Shown: positions 35,292-43,381 of the stretch, piece after piece | How positions within the stretch are numbered: the stretch's first letter is position 1 | Layout of the letters: each line of letters begins with the position of its first letter | NCBI GenBank assembly: GCA_900314555.1 | Contig: OMVQ01000051.1 | Coordinates: 1 to 43,381 of the forward strand | Origin: an uncultured Eubacteriales bacterium | GTDB lineage: Bacteria; Bacillota; Clostridia; Lachnospirales; Lachnospiraceae | Direction of reading: 5' to 3' | Length of the DNA stretch: 43,381 nucleotides | Made by a program: the position numbers and the translations under genes | Notes under the pieces: generated by a model | Told to the model about the DNA's origin: nothing | Database searches by the model: none | What the model saw: only the letters and a program-made list of their open reading frames with translations

Positions 35292-36281
35292 GTGAGAATC
35301 AAAAGAAGTAGTGGATTATTTGGTTTATGTATTATAGCAATTTGTTTTGTAATGTTTATGAATAAGGAAATATATGCAGAACAGGGAGACTATATGCTAA
35401 AGGTAAATGTTGCTTCAGGCTGCATTACAGTATATGAGAAAGGAGGTAATGGAGAATACAATGTGGCAGTTAAGGCATTTAGCTGTTCGACAGATGATAC
35501 GATTGTGAAACTTGATGAGACATATACGATTGCAGGACAACAGGAATGGAAGAAGATGAGTGATGGTACATATTCGCAATATGCTATGGAATTATCAAAT
35601 GGTATATCGATATGTTCAAGCTCATATACGGCAGAGAGCAAAGACACTCTTGATATGGCGAGATTCAATGGAATAGGAAGTGAGAAATCCGTAGAAAATG
35701 TCTGGCTGTGTGCATCTGATGCAAAATGGATATATGAGAATTGTAAAATAGGCAATACAGTTGTATTCTATAGTGAAGTAAATAATCCGGGACCATTAGG
35801 CAAACCGGAAACAATTAAGTTAAACAGCCAGAGCAAATTCACTAATTGGGACCCTACAGACAGTGATGATAATAACCCATGGAAGAACAGTTCAGCAAGA
35901 ATAGAGGGCGTAAAGGATATTGAGATTACAGCAGGCGAGCAGGTAGATTTATTTCAGAATATAAAAGGTTATGATATATGTGGAAATGACGTAACTAAGA
36001 ATATAATTATTATGGGTAGTTACGACTTTAATAAAGAGGGTACATATACAATTATGTATTATCTTAAAGATGCAACAGGTTCACAGGTTAATAAATCAGC
36101 TAATCTTATTGTGAAGAAAGGCAAAAATACACAATCAGGGCTGACAGATACGAATAATACCGCAACTGCATCAGAGATTGGTGGAGAAAAGAGTAACGGT
36201 GAGAAAATGAGAATTCTTATTGGAATCGGAATTGCGGCATTCGTTGTAGCATTTGGAATAATCAGGTATACAAAGAGGTAA
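35292..36281 (+). CDS. catalytically dead L,D-transpeptidase (YkuD) homologue with Ig-like domain
   Basis: This 329-aa protein has an N-terminal signal or anchor (FGLCIIAICFVMFMNKEIYA) and a YkuD-like domain (residues about 35-165). An Ig/DUF5011-like domain follows (about 200-275, DIEITAGEQVDLFQNIKGYD), then a C-terminal membrane helix (ILIGIGIAAFVVAFGII). The YkuD part aligns with active family members through YSQYAMEL and DAKWIYENCKIGNTVVFY, and the NNPGPLGKP phrase after it. However, the catalytic SxGCVR box reads SVENVWL and the upstream His is replaced (ISICSSSY), so Cys, His and Arg are all lost. The GTG at 35292 has GGAG 6 bases upstream, as at 31640 and 34037; an ATG at 35280 overlaps that site. 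It probably binds rather than cross-links peptidoglycan. Confidence 0.8.
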   Translation: MRIKRSSGLFGLCIIAICFVMFMNKEIYAEQGDYMLKVNVASGCITVYEKGGNGEYNVAVKAFSCSTDDTIVKLDETYTIAGQQEWKKMSDGTYSQYAMELSNGISICSSSYTAESKDTLDMARFNGIGSEKSVENVWLCASDAKWIYENCKIGNTVVFYSEVNNPGPLGKPETIKLNSQSKFTNWDPTDSDDNNPWKNSSARIEGVKDIEITAGEQVDLFQNIKGYDICGNDVTKNIIIMGSYDFNKEGTYTIMYYLKDATGSQVNKSANLIVKKGKNTQSGLTDTNNTATASEIGGEKSNGEKMRILIGIGIAAFVVAFGIIRYTKR

Positions 36282-36289
36282 TGTAGATT
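36263..36289 (+). repeat. 27-bp direct repeat, left copy
   Basis: The string CAGGTATACAAAGAGGTAAT plus GTAGATT is identical to 37045-37071. It contains the last codons and TAA of the L,D-transpeptidase-like gene and abuts the left end of the insertion. Confidence 0.95.
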
Positions 36290-37044
36290 TGTAGGTTTGT
36301 CAAACATATGTTACACAGAGCTCAGATAATCCTTTAATACCTGATTGGGTGTTTTCCAACCTAAAGGATGCATGGGAAAGTTGTTGTAATCCCTGCGATT
36401 ATACACTTTCAACTGCTTGGCAAAGTCCTCAAAGGAATAAAAAGTATGCGTTGTATAAAAACGCTCATTATCCTTTCGATGACTTCTTTCAACTTTTCCG
36501 TTATGCCGTGGTGTAAAAGGACGTATGACCTTATGACGAATCCCATGCTGCTCCAAATGCACCTGAAACAGTGTAGGTTTGTCACGGTGGGAGGTAAAGC
36601 GATTGGTAAACTCTGTTCCGTTATCAGTCTGAATACATTTAATGGATAATGGAAATGCTTTTACAAGGTGTTCTATAAACATAGCAGAAGAATATGTGTT
36701 GTGTTCCTCAAAAGCTTCCACAAAACGCCACCTGGAATACTCATCAATGGCAGTATACTGAAAGAACTGTTTGCCAATAACCTTGGAGTTTTTGAGACAC
36801 ACGGAAGGAACAAATTTTACATCAACCTGTATACGCTGTCCCGGATAATCCATCTGTTCGTAAGGTTTTGGAATATATTTTGGATTAGGCGGATGAACAG
36901 CCATAATTCCCTGTTTACGGAGAAATCTATATAGACCGGGAATGGAACGTGAGTAACCACGCTGCCTGAGTTTGACCCAAAAGACAACAAGACCAGCATC
37001 CGGGTTGCGTCTGCGCATATCAAAGATAAGCTTATAATCCTACA
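36290..37044 (-). mobile_element. truncated IS481-type insertion element
   Basis: This 755-bp segment starts TGTAGG and ends CCTACA, short inverted ends that partly extend (10 of 15 bases). It is bounded exactly by a 27-bp direct repeat. The transposase lacks its N-terminal DNA-binding part, so the element is shorter than typical IS481 members (about 950-1300 bp) and probably cannot move by itself. The 27-bp duplication is longer than the family's usual target duplications. Confidence 0.75.
36311..37018 (-). pseudogene. IS481-family transposase, N-terminally truncated
   Basis: 235 residues remain. The DDE integrase core is complete: first Asp in RIQVDVKFVP, second Asp in CIQTDNGTEF, and Glu in HNGKVERSHRKDNERFY. 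The N-terminal helix-turn-helix region of about 80-100 residues is absent: the frame runs upstream only seven more codons to a TAG at the element border. The ATG used here (37018) has no ribosome binding site. It resembles transposases widespread in Lachnospiraceae. Confidence 0.85.
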
Positions 37045-37071
37045 CAGGTATACAAAGAGGTAATGTAGATT
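37045..37071 (+). repeat. 27-bp direct repeat, right copy
   Basis: An exact copy of 36263-36289, starting immediately after the CCTACA end of the IS fragment. It marks a target duplication or a template-switch insertion. Confidence 0.95.
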
Positions 37072-37075
37072 AGTG

Positions 37076-37105
37076 TTGACAGCTATAATTTTTAAATGTT
37101 ATACT
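37076..37105 (+). promoter_or_regulatory. probable sigma-A promoter for the amidase gene
   Basis: TTGACA (37076-37081) is followed after 18 bases by TATACT (37100-37105). It lies 5 bases beyond the right direct repeat and gives a leader of about 220 nt. The leader is A+T-rich and shows no strong structure that I can support. Confidence 0.65.
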
Positions 37106-37331
37106 AAGATATACTTATATAGATGTAGCTGTTAGAGTTTAATAACGAATGATAAATGAGAAGTTATATTGTGATTTGTATAAAGAGATTATATAATGTT
37201 AAACATTGTGCTTTTATAAAATAAAAATATTGTGGAAAGAGAGGCTTTTAATTTAAAATATAAATAGTGAGGGCTAAATCTATATAGGATGTAGAATTTA
37301 ATGGTTTTATTAAAAGAAAGAGGTATTGCTT

Positions 37332-38396
37332 ATGAGAAAAAAGATAGTATGTTGTATTGTAGCAATAATGATTAGCTCTTGTATATCAGCGGAGCAAACA
37401 CATGTTACAGTTATGGCAAATGAAATGGAAACACGACAGGAGATAAATGCTGCGAAAGATGAAAATGAAATTGAAAGCGAGTTTCAGGAATATATAATAG
37501 GTGTAATTAATAAAATAGGAAAAAATGTTGACGATTCAACATTGTGGATAAAAAAATTAGATATTTTGATATCAGATTATAGTGTGATATCAAAACTAGA
37601 TGATGTGAATATTGAAAAAGTAGATGAGTATATAGAAAGATATTCATCTCATTTAGAAAATTTATCTATATGGTCTCTTAAACATGTTGGAGTAGCAGTA
37701 GATTCAGGAATTTCAGAAAAAGAAATAATTGAAAAATTAAAAGAAAATTATCAGAATATAATTGATAGTGGATATATTGAAAAAGATGTTTTAGATTATT
37801 ATATCAATTCATATGCATCGGATACAACAAAGATAAAGACTGTTGAAACAAAAGCGAAACGAGTTGTAAATCAAAGAAGTGTAAAAGTAGCATATACATA
37901 TGTTAGTAGTAAGGCAGTTGCTTATGCAAAAACATATGGAATAAATTCAAATAAGAATTTTCCAGTGTGGAGTAATGGGGATTGTGCAAATTTTGTATCA
38001 CAGTGTTTAAATGCAGGTGGAATGAAAATGGTAAATGATGGTAGTGCAACATCGACAAATAGCTGGTATTCATATGGAACAGTTGCAAATACATTAAATG
38101 TATCTAGTACATGGCGTGGTGCAAATATGTTTAGGTGGTATTGGATAGATAGGGCTAAGGCAACATATAGATTATATAATAGCAAAGATGTGTATTCGAA
38201 AGCAACCTTTGGAGATGTTATTTCGCTATGCAATACTGATGGTACTGCATACCATACAATGATAGTTGTAGGTAGGGACACAAAAAGCCAGGAATTAATA
38301 CTTGCAGCACATACAGGAAATACTGTGAGTGCTAAATTAAGTGATAAGATGAGTGCAGCTAAATGTAACTCCGTTATATTATATAAGTTCAAATAA
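37332..38396 (+). CDS. secreted amidase-domain protein (Amidase_6-like)
   Basis: This 354-aa protein has a signal peptide (KIVCCIVAIMISSCIS; a lipobox is possible but weak). A helical N-terminal half (residues about 40-170) is rich in Lys/Glu/Ile. A C-terminal NlpC/P60-like amidase domain starts near VAYTYVSSKAVAYAKTYG. The nucleophile motif is GDCANFVSQCL (Cys about 218) and the catalytic His is in TAYHTMIVVG. These match the putative amidase domain common in Firmicutes cell-surface proteins. It may act on peptidoglycan or other amides; the substrate is unknown. The ATG at 37332 has AGAGG 8 bases upstream. A lipoprotein gene follows after 12 bases. Confidence 0.8.
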   Translation: MRKKIVCCIVAIMISSCISAEQTHVTVMANEMETRQEINAAKDENEIESEFQEYIIGVINKIGKNVDDSTLWIKKLDILISDYSVISKLDDVNIEKVDEYIERYSSHLENLSIWSLKHVGVAVDSGISEKEIIEKLKENYQNIIDSGYIEKDVLDYYINSYASDTTKIKTVETKAKRVVNQRSVKVAYTYVSSKAVAYAKTYGINSNKNFPVWSNGDCANFVSQCLNAGGMKMVNDGSATSTNSWYSYGTVANTLNVSSTWRGANMFRWYWIDRAKATYRLYNSKDVYSKATFGDVISLCNTDGTAYHTMIVVGRDTKSQELILAAHTGNTVSAKLSDKMSAAKCNSVILYKFK

Positions 38397-38408
38397 GGAG
38401 GTTTATTT

Positions 38409-39356
38409 ATGAAAAAACAGATTTTAGCAGTAGGAGCAATTTGCTGTGTGCTTATGTTTAGTGCATGTTCAGGCAAATCATCAGAGGGCAATGACAAAAA
38501 TAAAAATGATAATGCAGTTGACAATACGATAGAAAGCAATTCGGCAAATGAAGATAAAGATGTAAAGAACGATGAAAATGGTAAAGAAGATAAGAATGAA
38601 GATGCTGATAGTGCAAAGGTTACACTTAATAAAGCTTCAGGAGATATGAGTAATTATATAGAAGCAATTGATAATTATTTTGAAAGTATTGATACTACAT
38701 CTGCAAAAGATGGGAAATTAATAGCTGCTCCGGTTATTTATTATGTTGATAAAACAGATGAAGCGGATATAAAGCTGTATGGTAACTTTTATATAGAACA
38801 TTATGCTATATCAGATAATCAGTTAATTGCAAGAGGCGGTGAAGCTAAGCAAGGAGTCTGCCATATCAGTAAACAGAATGGCGGATACACTGTAACTAAA
38901 TTAGAAGAAGCAGAAGATGGTTCTTATTATGCAGAAAGTATTTCCAAATTCACATCAGATGTCAAAGCAGATTTAAAACCATCATTAGAAGAATTATATT
39001 CAGATAATGAAATCACAAGTAAGGCATTAGAATATACAAAGAATGTGCTTATATACCGTTATGCGGCAGAAAATGGCTTAGATACAAGTAAATATACTGA
39101 CTCATCGCAGAATGTTGTTAATTTAACCAAGGTTCGAAATATTAAATATAATGGCAATATTTATACTGAAATCGGACAAACTTCATATGATAATTCAAAT
39201 AGTAATGAAGTTATAGAGATTGATAATGTTGTAACAGATATAAATAATTGTCAGGAAGAAAATGCATCCGATTTTGGTAAATGCAGTATAAAAGCAGGGG
39301 CAGACGGTCAGATATTATTAAAGAGCGATGATGGCTATAGAATATTTGAAAAGTAA
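38409..39356 (+). CDS. lipoprotein of unknown function
   Basis: This 315-aa protein has a clear lipoprotein signal (LAVGAICCVLMFSAC, lipidated Cys about 20). A low-complexity Asn/Asp/Glu/Lys linker follows to about residue 70, and then a folded domain without motifs I recognise. AAGGAGG lies 8 bases before the ATG, and the 12-base gap to the amidase gene indicates one operon. No terminator-like stem follows. Confidence 0.75.
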   Translation: MKKQILAVGAICCVLMFSACSGKSSEGNDKNKNDNAVDNTIESNSANEDKDVKNDENGKEDKNEDADSAKVTLNKASGDMSNYIEAIDNYFESIDTTSAKDGKLIAAPVIYYVDKTDEADIKLYGNFYIEHYAISDNQLIARGGEAKQGVCHISKQNGGYTVTKLEEAEDGSYYAESISKFTSDVKADLKPSLEELYSDNEITSKALEYTKNVLIYRYAAENGLDTSKYTDSSQNVVNLTKVRNIKYNGNIYTEIGQTSYDNSNSNEVIEIDNVVTDINNCQEENASDFGKCSIKAGADGQILLKSDDGYRIFEK

Positions 39357-39360
39357 TGCA

Positions 39361-39477
39361 AAATAAAAAGGCTGAAAGTCAGGGTAGAAATAAGTTTAAG
39401 TTAAATAAAGCTGAAAGTAGAGACTGAGATAGGCAAATTAAATAAAGCTGGAAGCTTAAGTAAAAATAAGCTGAAAT
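39361..39477 (+). repeat. degenerate direct repeats upstream of the str promoter
   Basis: Four versions of AAATAAAGCTGAAAG occur at about 39361, 39403, 39439 and 39463 with irregular spacing. They lie between the lipoprotein stop and the str promoter. Function unknown; slippage-derived A+T-rich filler is possible. Confidence 0.5.
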
Positions 39478-39502
39478 AAAAAGAAATTTTTCAAAATATA
39501 CC

Positions 39503-39531
39503 TTGACATTATAAAATTACATAGATATAAT
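39503..39531 (+). promoter_or_regulatory. consensus sigma-A promoter of the str operon
   Basis: TTGACA (39503-39508), exactly 17 bases, TATAAT (39526-39531): a perfect consensus, as expected for the str operon. The start would be near 39538. Confidence 0.93.
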
Positions 39532-39534
39532 GAA

Positions 39535-39697
39535 AAAGCGTGCATACGGGACGACTATGTTCTGATTAAGAAAATTCTTTTAGGATATAATTAATCAATA
39601 TGAACATAAGATACCATAATTTGTACGCTTTAGCCTTGTATAAGGCTTAGGCATAGATAAAATCTATAAACAATATTCTAATCAGGAGGTGAAAATA
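39535..39697 (+). promoter_or_regulatory. structured 5' leader of rpsL
   Basis: About 160 nt. AAAGCGTGC (39535-39543) can close against GTACGCTTT (39623-39631). AGCCTTGTATAAGGCT (39632-39647) is a perfect 6-bp hairpin. TAGATAAAATCTA is a small stem. CTGATTA (39562-39568) is complementary to TAATCAG (39679-39685), which overlaps the start of the AGGAGGT ribosome binding site. The elements could form alternative folds controlling rpsL translation. Confidence 0.5.
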
Positions 39698-40117
39698 ATG
39701 CCTACATTTAACCAGTTAGTAAGAAAAGGAAGACAGACAGCTGAAAAAAAATCAACTGCACCAGCTCTTTTAAAGGGTTACAACTCATTACAGAAGAAAG
39801 CTACAGATACAGCTTCTCCACAGAAGAGAGGTGTTTGTACAGCAGTTAAAACAGCTACTCCTAAAAAGCCTAACTCAGCTCTTAGAAAGATTGCCAGAGT
39901 TCGTCTTTCTAATGGTATCGAAGTAACAAGCTACATCCCAGGTGAAGGTCACAACCTTCAGGAACATAGTGTTGTTCTTATCCGTGGTGGTAGAGTAAAG
40001 GATTTACCAGGTACAAGATATCATATCGTAAGAGGAACACTTGATACAGCAGGTGTTGCTAAGAGACGCCAGGCTCGTTCTAAATATGGTGCTAAGAGAC
40101 CAAAGGACGCAAAATAG
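39698..40117 (+). CDS. rpsL: 30S ribosomal protein S12
   Basis: This 139-aa protein starts [13 protein letters not shown] and carries [18 protein letters not shown] and [15 protein letters not shown]. The lysines whose change gives streptomycin resistance (in KKPNSA and VKDLPG) are the normal ones. The ATG at 39698 has AGGAGGTG 7-8 bases upstream; a GTG nine bases earlier is part of that site. S12 sits at the decoding centre. Confidence 0.97.
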   Translation: MPTFNQLVRKGRQTAEKKSTAPALLKGYNSLQKKATDTASPQKRGVCTAVKTATPKKPNSALRKIARVRLSNGIEVTSYIPGEGHNLQEHSVVLIRGGRVKDLPGTRYHIVRGTLDTAGVAKRRQARSKYGAKRPKDAK

Positions 40118-40776
<659 letters not shown>

Positions 40777-40829
40777 TTATAGAATTAAAGACATTTTTGC
40801 AGCATAGGATTATTTAAGGAGGAAGAACC

Positions 40830-42947
40830 TTGGCTGGAAGAGAATATCCATTAGAGAGAACTAGAAATATAGGTATTATGGCTCATATCGATGCTGGTAA
40901 AACAACATTAACAGAGCGTATACTTTATTATACTGGTGTAAATCATAAAATCGGTGATACACACGAAGGTACTGCAACTATGGACTGGATGGCCCAGGAG
41001 CAGGAAAGAGGTATCACAATTACTTCCGCAGCAACAACTTGCCATTGGACACTTGAAGAAAATGGTAAGAAAAAAGTAGGTGCTCCGGAACATCGTATTA
41101 ACATCATTGATACACCGGGACACGTTGACTTCACAGTTGAAGTTGAGCGTTCACTTAGAGTACTTGATGGTGCTGTAGGTGTATTCGATGCCCAGAATGG
41201 TGTTGAACCACAGTCAGAAAACGTATGGCGTCAGGCTGATAAGTATGGCGTTCCACGTATGGCTTTCATGAATAAAATGGATAAGCTTGGTGCAGATTTC
41301 TTCGGATCATGTGATCAGCTTATTTCAAAACTTGGAAAGAATCCTGTACTTGTACAGATTCCAATCGGTAAAGAAGATTCATTCCAGGGTGTTATTGACT
41401 TATTCGAGATGCAGTCATATGTTTTCAATGGCGATAAAGGTGACGATATCGTTATTGGTGAGATTCCTGCAGATCTTAAAGATCAGGCAGAGGAATATCA
41501 TGATAAACTTATCGAACAGTGTGCAGAACTCGATGAAGAGATTATGGAAAAATATCTTGAGGGAGAAGAACTTTCTATCGCTGAACTTAAAGGCGCTTTA
41601 AGAAAGGGAACAATCTCAGGTGAAGCAATTCCTTGTCTTTGCGGAACAGCATATAAGAATAAAGGTGTTCAGAAACTTCTTGATGCTATTATTGAATATA
41701 TGCCAGCTCCAACAGACGTACCTGATATTACAGGTCAGGACGAAGATGGTAACGAAGTAACAGTTAAATCTTCTGATGATGAGCCATTCTCGGCATTAGC
41801 ATTCAAGATTATGACTGACCCATTCGTTGGTAAGTTAGCATTCTTCAGAGTTTACTCTGGTACATTAAACTCAGGTTCATATGTACTTAACTCTACAAAG
41901 AATAAGAAAGAAAGAGTTGGACGTATCCTTCAGATGCATGCCAACAACAGAAAAGAAATTGATAAGGTTTACTCAGGCGACATAGCTGCAGCAGTAGGTC
42001 TTAAGGTTACAACAACAGGTGATACAATCTGTGATGAACAGCATCCTGTAATCTTAGAGTCTATGGAATTCCCAGAACCAGTTATCGAGCTTGCAATCGA
42101 GCCTAAGACAAAAGATGCTCAGGGTAAGATGGGTGAAGCTTTAGCAAAACTTGCTGAAGAAGATCCAACATTCAGAGCACATACAGATAAAGAAACAGGA
42201 CAGACAATCATCGCTGGTATGGGTGAGCTTCACCTTGATATCATCGTTGACAGACTTCTTCGTGAATTTAAAGTAGAAGCTAACGTAGGTGCTCCACAGG
42301 TTGCATACAGAGAAGCAATCACAAAGGCAGTTGACGTTGATAGCAAATATGCTAAACAGTCAGGTGGACGTGGTCAGTATGGTCACTGTAAAGTTCACTT
42401 CGAGCCAATGGATGCCAACGGAGAAGAATTATTCAAATTCGAATCAACAGTTGTTGGTGGTGCTATTCCTAAGGAATATATCCCAGCAGTTGGAGAGGGT
42501 ATTGAAGAAGCTACACAGTCTGGTACACTTGCAGGATTCCCTGTTGTTGGTGTACATGCTACAGTTTATGATGGATCTTACCATGAAGTCGATTCATCAG
42601 AAATGGCATTCCACATTGCAGGTTCTATGGCATTCAAAGATGCTATGCAGAAAGCTGCTCCAGTAATTCTTGAACCTATTATGAAGGTTGAGGTTACAAC
42701 ACCTGAAGAATATATGGGTAACGTTATCGGTGGTCTTAACTCACGTCGTGGACGTATTGAGAGTATGGAAGACATCAGCGGTGGTAAGATGGTTAAAGCA
42801 TATGTTCCACTTGCAGAAATGTTCGGATATGCTACAGTTCTTCGTTCAGATACACAGGGACGTGGTAACTACTCAATGTTCTTTGAGAAATATGAACAGG
42901 CTCCTAAGAATGTTCAGGATACTATTATTTCATCTAGAGGAAGATAA
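40830..42947 (+). CDS. fusA: elongation factor G
   Basis: This 705-aa protein has the G-domain motifs G1 [14 protein letters not shown]3 DTPGHVDF and G4 NKMDKLGAD. The domain IV loop ([15 protein letters not shown]) and the C-terminal [15 protein letters not shown] are intact. It translocates tRNA-mRNA on the ribosome. The start codon is TTG at 40830 (TTG GCT GGA AGA GAA), 7 bases after AAGGAGG; no ATG is nearby in frame. A shorter EF-G2 paralogue is unlikely given the operon position. Confidence 0.97.
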   Translation: MAGREYPLERTRNIGIMAHIDAGKTTLTERILYYTGVNHKIGDTHEGTATMDWMAQEQERGITITSAATTCHWTLEENGKKKVGAPEHRINIIDTPGHVDFTVEVERSLRVLDGAVGVFDAQNGVEPQSENVWRQADKYGVPRMAFMNKMDKLGADFFGSCDQLISKLGKNPVLVQIPIGKEDSFQGVIDLFEMQSYVFNGDKGDDIVIGEIPADLKDQAEEYHDKLIEQCAELDEEIMEKYLEGEELSIAELKGALRKGTISGEAIPCLCGTAYKNKGVQKLLDAIIEYMPAPTDVPDITGQDEDGNEVTVKSSDDEPFSALAFKIMTDPFVGKLAFFRVYSGTLNSGSYVLNSTKNKKERVGRILQMHANNRKEIDKVYSGDIAAAVGLKVTTTGDTICDEQHPVILESMEFPEPVIELAIEPKTKDAQGKMGEALAKLAEEDPTFRAHTDKETGQTIIAGMGELHLDIIVDRLLREFKVEANVGAPQVAYREAITKAVDVDSKYAKQSGGRGQYGHCKVHFEPMDANGEELFKFESTVVGGAIPKEYIPAVGEGIEEATQSGTLAGFPVVGVHATVYDGSYHEVDSSEMAFHIAGSMAFKDAMQKAAPVILEPIMKVEVTTPEEYMGNVIGGLNSRRGRIESMEDISGGKMVKAYVPLAEMFGYATVLRSDTQGRGNYSMFFEKYEQAPKNVQDTIISSRGR

Positions 42948-42962
42948 TAGTAAATTGCTAAA

Positions 42963-42988
42963 ATAATGCTTGAAATTATAAGCATTAT
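42963..42988 (+). other. hairpin between fusA and tuf
   Basis: ATAATGCTT pairs perfectly with AAGCATTAT around an 8-base loop. There is no T-tract, so it is more likely an mRNA processing or stability stem than a terminator. A second small stem GCCCGATAGGGC follows at 43012-43023. Confidence 0.55.
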
Positions 42989-43057
42989 GCAATATAATTT
43001 TAAATAGCCTAGCCCGATAGGGCAAAAATTAAGATTTGTAAGGAGGATTTACGCAAA

Positions 43058-43381
43058 ATGGCTAAAGCTAAATTTGAAAGAACTAAACCACATGCTAATA
43101 TTGGTACTATCGGTCACGTTGACCATGGTAAAACAACTTTAACAGCAGCTATCACAAAGACACTTGCTGCAAGAGTTGCAGGAAATGCTGCAGTTGATTT
43201 CGAGAACATCGATAAAGCTCCAGAAGAAAGAGAAAGAGGTATCACAATCTCTACAGCTCACGTTGAATATGAAACAGAGAAGAGACATTACGCTCACGTT
43301 GACTGCCCAGGACATGCTGACTACGTTAAGAACATGATCACTGGTGCTGCTCAGATGGATGGTGCTATCCTCGTTGTTGCT
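43058..43381 (+). CDS. tuf: elongation factor Tu (5' part, truncated by the window end)
   Basis: The first 108 codons are present, starting [21 protein letters not shown]1 GHVDHGKTT, switch [10 protein letters not shown] and G3 [12 protein letters not shown] are all as expected. AAGGAGG lies 10 bases before the ATG. It completes the rpsL-rpsG-fusA-tuf order. Confidence 0.97.
   Translation, partial: MAKAKFERTKPHANIGTIGHVDHGKTTLTAAITKTLAARVAGNAAVDFENIDKAPEERERGITISTAHVEYETEKRHYAHVDCPGHADYVKNMITGAAQMDGAILVVA

Noticed and set aside
36368..36934. Two plus-strand open frames over the IS fragment
   Set aside because: They are shadows of the minus-strand transposase, which has a complete DDE core.

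Overview
The window is a low-GC Firmicutes chromosome segment, most likely a motile member of the Lachnospiraceae (Lachnospira/Roseburia-like). This rests on the gene order of the ribosomal and RNA polymerase block, clean GGAGG ribosome binding sites, A+T-rich codon use and a flagellar modification locus. The species call is inference; no 16S gene is present.

Layout. (1) 1-6.9 kb, strongly A+T-rich: a surface-sugar and flagellin-glycosylation island holding a LicD-type transferase, a TagD-like cytidylyltransferase, a DegT-family aminotransferase, a SAM methyltransferase, PseF and PseG (pseudaminic acid), an sce7726 protein and a 27-codon stub of its usual partner sce7725. (2) 6.9-10.1 kb, minus strand: a Maf/DUF115 flagellin glycosyltransferase and a divergent FliD-like protein. 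(3) 10.2-21.7 kb: rpmG-secE-nusG-rplK-rplA, then rplJ-rplL behind an L10 leader with attenuator, then rpoB-rpoC with its own consensus promoter. RpoC carries an unusual acidic repeat tail. (4) 21.8-22.2 kb: two abutting gene remnants. (5) 22.3-29.1 kb: a LytTR response regulator divergent from a secreted 139-aa protein, a read-through hairpin, two lipoproteins and a permease-ATPase-permease ABC system. (6) 29.1-35.2 kb: a NarL/DesK-type two-component pair divergent from an ATPase plus two ABC-2 permeases, an arrangement like linearmycin-resistance (LnrJK-LMN) modules. Between the divergent halves lies a 521-bp near-complete palindrome, and multi-hairpin repeats precede the ATPase and the second permease. 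(7) 35.3-39.4 kb: an L,D-transpeptidase homologue whose catalytic residues are all replaced, a truncated IS481-type element bounded by an exact 27-bp direct repeat, a secreted amidase-domain protein and a lipoprotein. (8) 39.5 kb to the end: the str operon (rpsL, rpsG, fusA, start of tuf) behind a perfect consensus promoter and a structured leader.

How the genes fit together. The conserved transcription and translation operons are interrupted by two envelope and accessory regions. Between rpoC and rpsL, a position usually compact in Firmicutes, about 17 kb of envelope-stress, ABC-transport and cell-wall genes has been inserted. The flagellar modification genes at the left edge make a nonulosonic acid and probably attach it to flagellin. 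Genes for the remaining Pse steps (PseB, PseI, PseH) and flagellin itself must lie outside.

The least explained items are the palindrome, the tandem four-hairpin elements that can mask Shine-Dalgarno sequences, the dead L,D-transpeptidase and the LytTR-linked secreted protein with its ABC system. All functional assignments come from motif reading, without database searches.
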